A stretch of 63,179 nt of DNA. It comes from Polaromonas sp. GTDB lineage: Bacteria; Pseudomonadota; Gammaproteobacteria; Burkholderiales; Burkholderiaceae_C. The position numbers and the translations under genes are program-made. Location of the stretch: assembly GCF_030680935.1 (NCBI RefSeq), contig NZ_JAUXUP010000063.1:1-63179 (forward strand). The letters run 5' to 3'. The first letter of the stretch is position 1; the number at the start of each line of letters is the position of its first letter. Shown here one piece after another: positions 62,132 through 63,179 of the stretch. A model generated the notes under the pieces. It saw only the letters and a list, made by a program, of their open reading frames with translations, searched no databases and was not told the origin of the DNA.

Positions 62132-63179
62132 TCAATCCCCTCCGGCCTGCATGGCGGAGCTGACCCCCAACAGCCTGCGTAGCGAGAACAGGGTCATGCG
62201 GCGATAAAACATCAGCAGCGTTATTGCCAGCATCACTGCGTGAATCCCCCACAGCCCGATGCCGGGCGACAGCTTGCCCTGGCCGACCCATGCATTGGTC
62301 ACGCTGATCATGTTGCTGTAGAGCATATACAACACAATTGCCAGGACCAGGTTGAGCGAGCGGCCGGCACGCGGGTTGACATAACTCAACGGAATCGCCA
62401 GCAGCGCAAGGATTGTCGCACTGATCGGCAATCCCACCCTCCATTCCAGTTCCGAGATGTTCCACAGTGTGCGGTTGCGCCACAATTCGAGTGTCGGCAT
62501 GGTGCGCACTCCCGGTTGCGCCTGTTTGACCGGCACGCTGTCGATACGTATCGCATAGCGCTCGAATTCCACAATATTGTAATCACGCTGTCCGGGTATC
62601 CCTTCATAGCGCGTTCCGTTGAGCAACACCAGAAAACGATCCCCGTTCGGCAGCGTTTCCTGCAAACCCTGCCGCGCCACCATCGTGCCCTGCTTGCCGT
62701 TCTGTTCTGATCGCACAAAGATGCTGCCGACACGATTGGAGCCAGCATCAACATTTTCGATGAAATACACCCGATCGGCCTGCTTCGACTCACGAAACGT
62801 GCCCGGCGTGGCGGCGGCGACATCGTCGCGGCTTTCCAGTTTGTGCTTGAATTCGTCGGCTTTCTGCAATGCCCACGGCGACAGCACCAGGCTGAGCAGC
62901 GCAATCAGCATCACTACGGGCAGTGCATACCACATCACCGGGCGTACCCAGCGCGTCAGCCCAACCCCGGAGCAGAACCACACCACCATCTCGCTATCCC
63001 GATAACAACGCGACAGGGTAAGCAGAATGGAGATGAACAAACTGATGGAAAGCAGCACCGGCAGATAGTTCATCGCACTGAAACCCAGCAGCGCCAGCAC
63101 CCCGTCCACCGCCAGCCTGCCGCTGACAGCATCACCCAACAGGCGTATCAGCTGACTGACTACCACAATACCCAACAGC
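62132..63179 (-). CDS. lptF: LPS export ABC transporter permease LptF (partial)
   Basis: Cut by the right edge of the window. About 347 residues are present; the visible sequence begins inside TM1 (VVVSQLIRLLGDAVSGRLAV), so roughly the first 20-25 residues lie outside. The periplasmic jellyroll (FIENVDAGSNRVGSIFVRS, NGTRYEGIPGQRDYNIVEF) and three C-terminal helices (IPLSYVNPRAGRSLNLVLA) are intact. Partner of LptG; first gene of the pair. Confidence 0.95.
   Translation of the reverse strand, partial: LLGIVVVSQLIRLLGDAVSGRLAVDGVLALLGFSAMNYLPVLLSISLFISILLTLSRCYRDSEMVVWFCSGVGLTRWVRPVMWYALPVVMLIALLSLVLSPWALQKADEFKHKLESRDDVAAATPGTFRESKQADRVYFIENVDAGSNRVGSIFVRSEQNGKQGTMVARQGLQETLPNGDRFLVLLNGTRYEGIPGQRDYNIVEFERYAIRIDSVPVKQAQPGVRTMPTLELWRNRTLWNISELEWRVGLPISATILALLAIPLSYVNPRAGRSLNLVLAIVLYMLYSNMISVTNAWVGQGKLSPGIGLWGIHAVMLAITLLMFYRRMTLFSLRRLLGVSSAMQAGGD

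Overview
The window looks like two betaproteobacterial genomes joined end to end. From 1 to about 35.7 kb it is high-GC, CTG-rich and carries Comamonadaceae gene neighbourhoods (Rhodoferax/Polaromonas-like): yhbY-rlmE-ftsH-folP-glmM, ispD-ispF-mfd, ompR-envZ, and at least five copies of a small intergenic repeat. From about 36 kb to the end, base and codon use change, that repeat disappears, and the content fits Nitrosomonadales, probably Gallionellaceae-like: nadK-recN-bamE-dapB, a large haem-copper/cytochrome b cluster, two cd1 nitrite reductases and lptFG. The switch falls inside mfd, in its most conserved helicase motifs, with the frame intact. An assembly chimera is the simplest explanation; recombination within mfd is the alternative. 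Taxonomic names are inferences from gene content and sequence style, not from a search.

Left part. 1-511 is a large imperfect palindrome plus a 72-bp repeat whose exact inverted copy lies after the mdtC-like RND pump and its outer-membrane factor. The folP-glmM/ftsH/rlmE block follows, divergent from yhbY and oligopeptidase A. Next is a complete tetronate (threonate) catabolic operon, gntR-bug-ltnD-otnK-otnC-otnI, then rpiA, pyrD, small genes, a run of minus-strand hydrolases and oxidoreductases, a decayed LysR remnant, a SIMPL protein, ompR-envZ, and ispF-ispD facing mfd.

Right part. 37-48 kb encodes respiratory membrane proteins. One unit is two tiny membrane proteins, norS (CuA subunit), norY (haem-copper NO reductase type, active-site Tyr replaced by Gln) and ctaB. 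A second is SCO/SenC, a cytochrome b fused to a 2Fe-2S ferredoxin and an FAD/NAD reductase, a one-helix periplasmic protein, and a haem-copper-like subunit lacking the CuB His pair. A paralogous cytochrome b fused to two 4Fe-4S clusters and an MvhD domain ends against mfd. Together these look like an uncharacterised quinone/NAD(P)H/Fe-S electron-transfer system beside an NO reductase.

48-63 kb holds dapB, bamE, recN and nadK (no fur between recN and bamE), a hemerythrin, an FmdE-like protein and a TonB receptor. Then come two nirS genes flanking a P460-like cytochrome. The two nirS genes share leader and signal-peptide sequence but differ in the mature protein. The window ends with an ECF sigma factor/DUF3619/DUF3106 unit and lptG-lptF (lptF cut by the window edge). 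NirS (nitrite to NO) plus NorSY (NO to N2O) gives a short denitrification route. No rRNA, tRNA, transposase or CRISPR array was seen.
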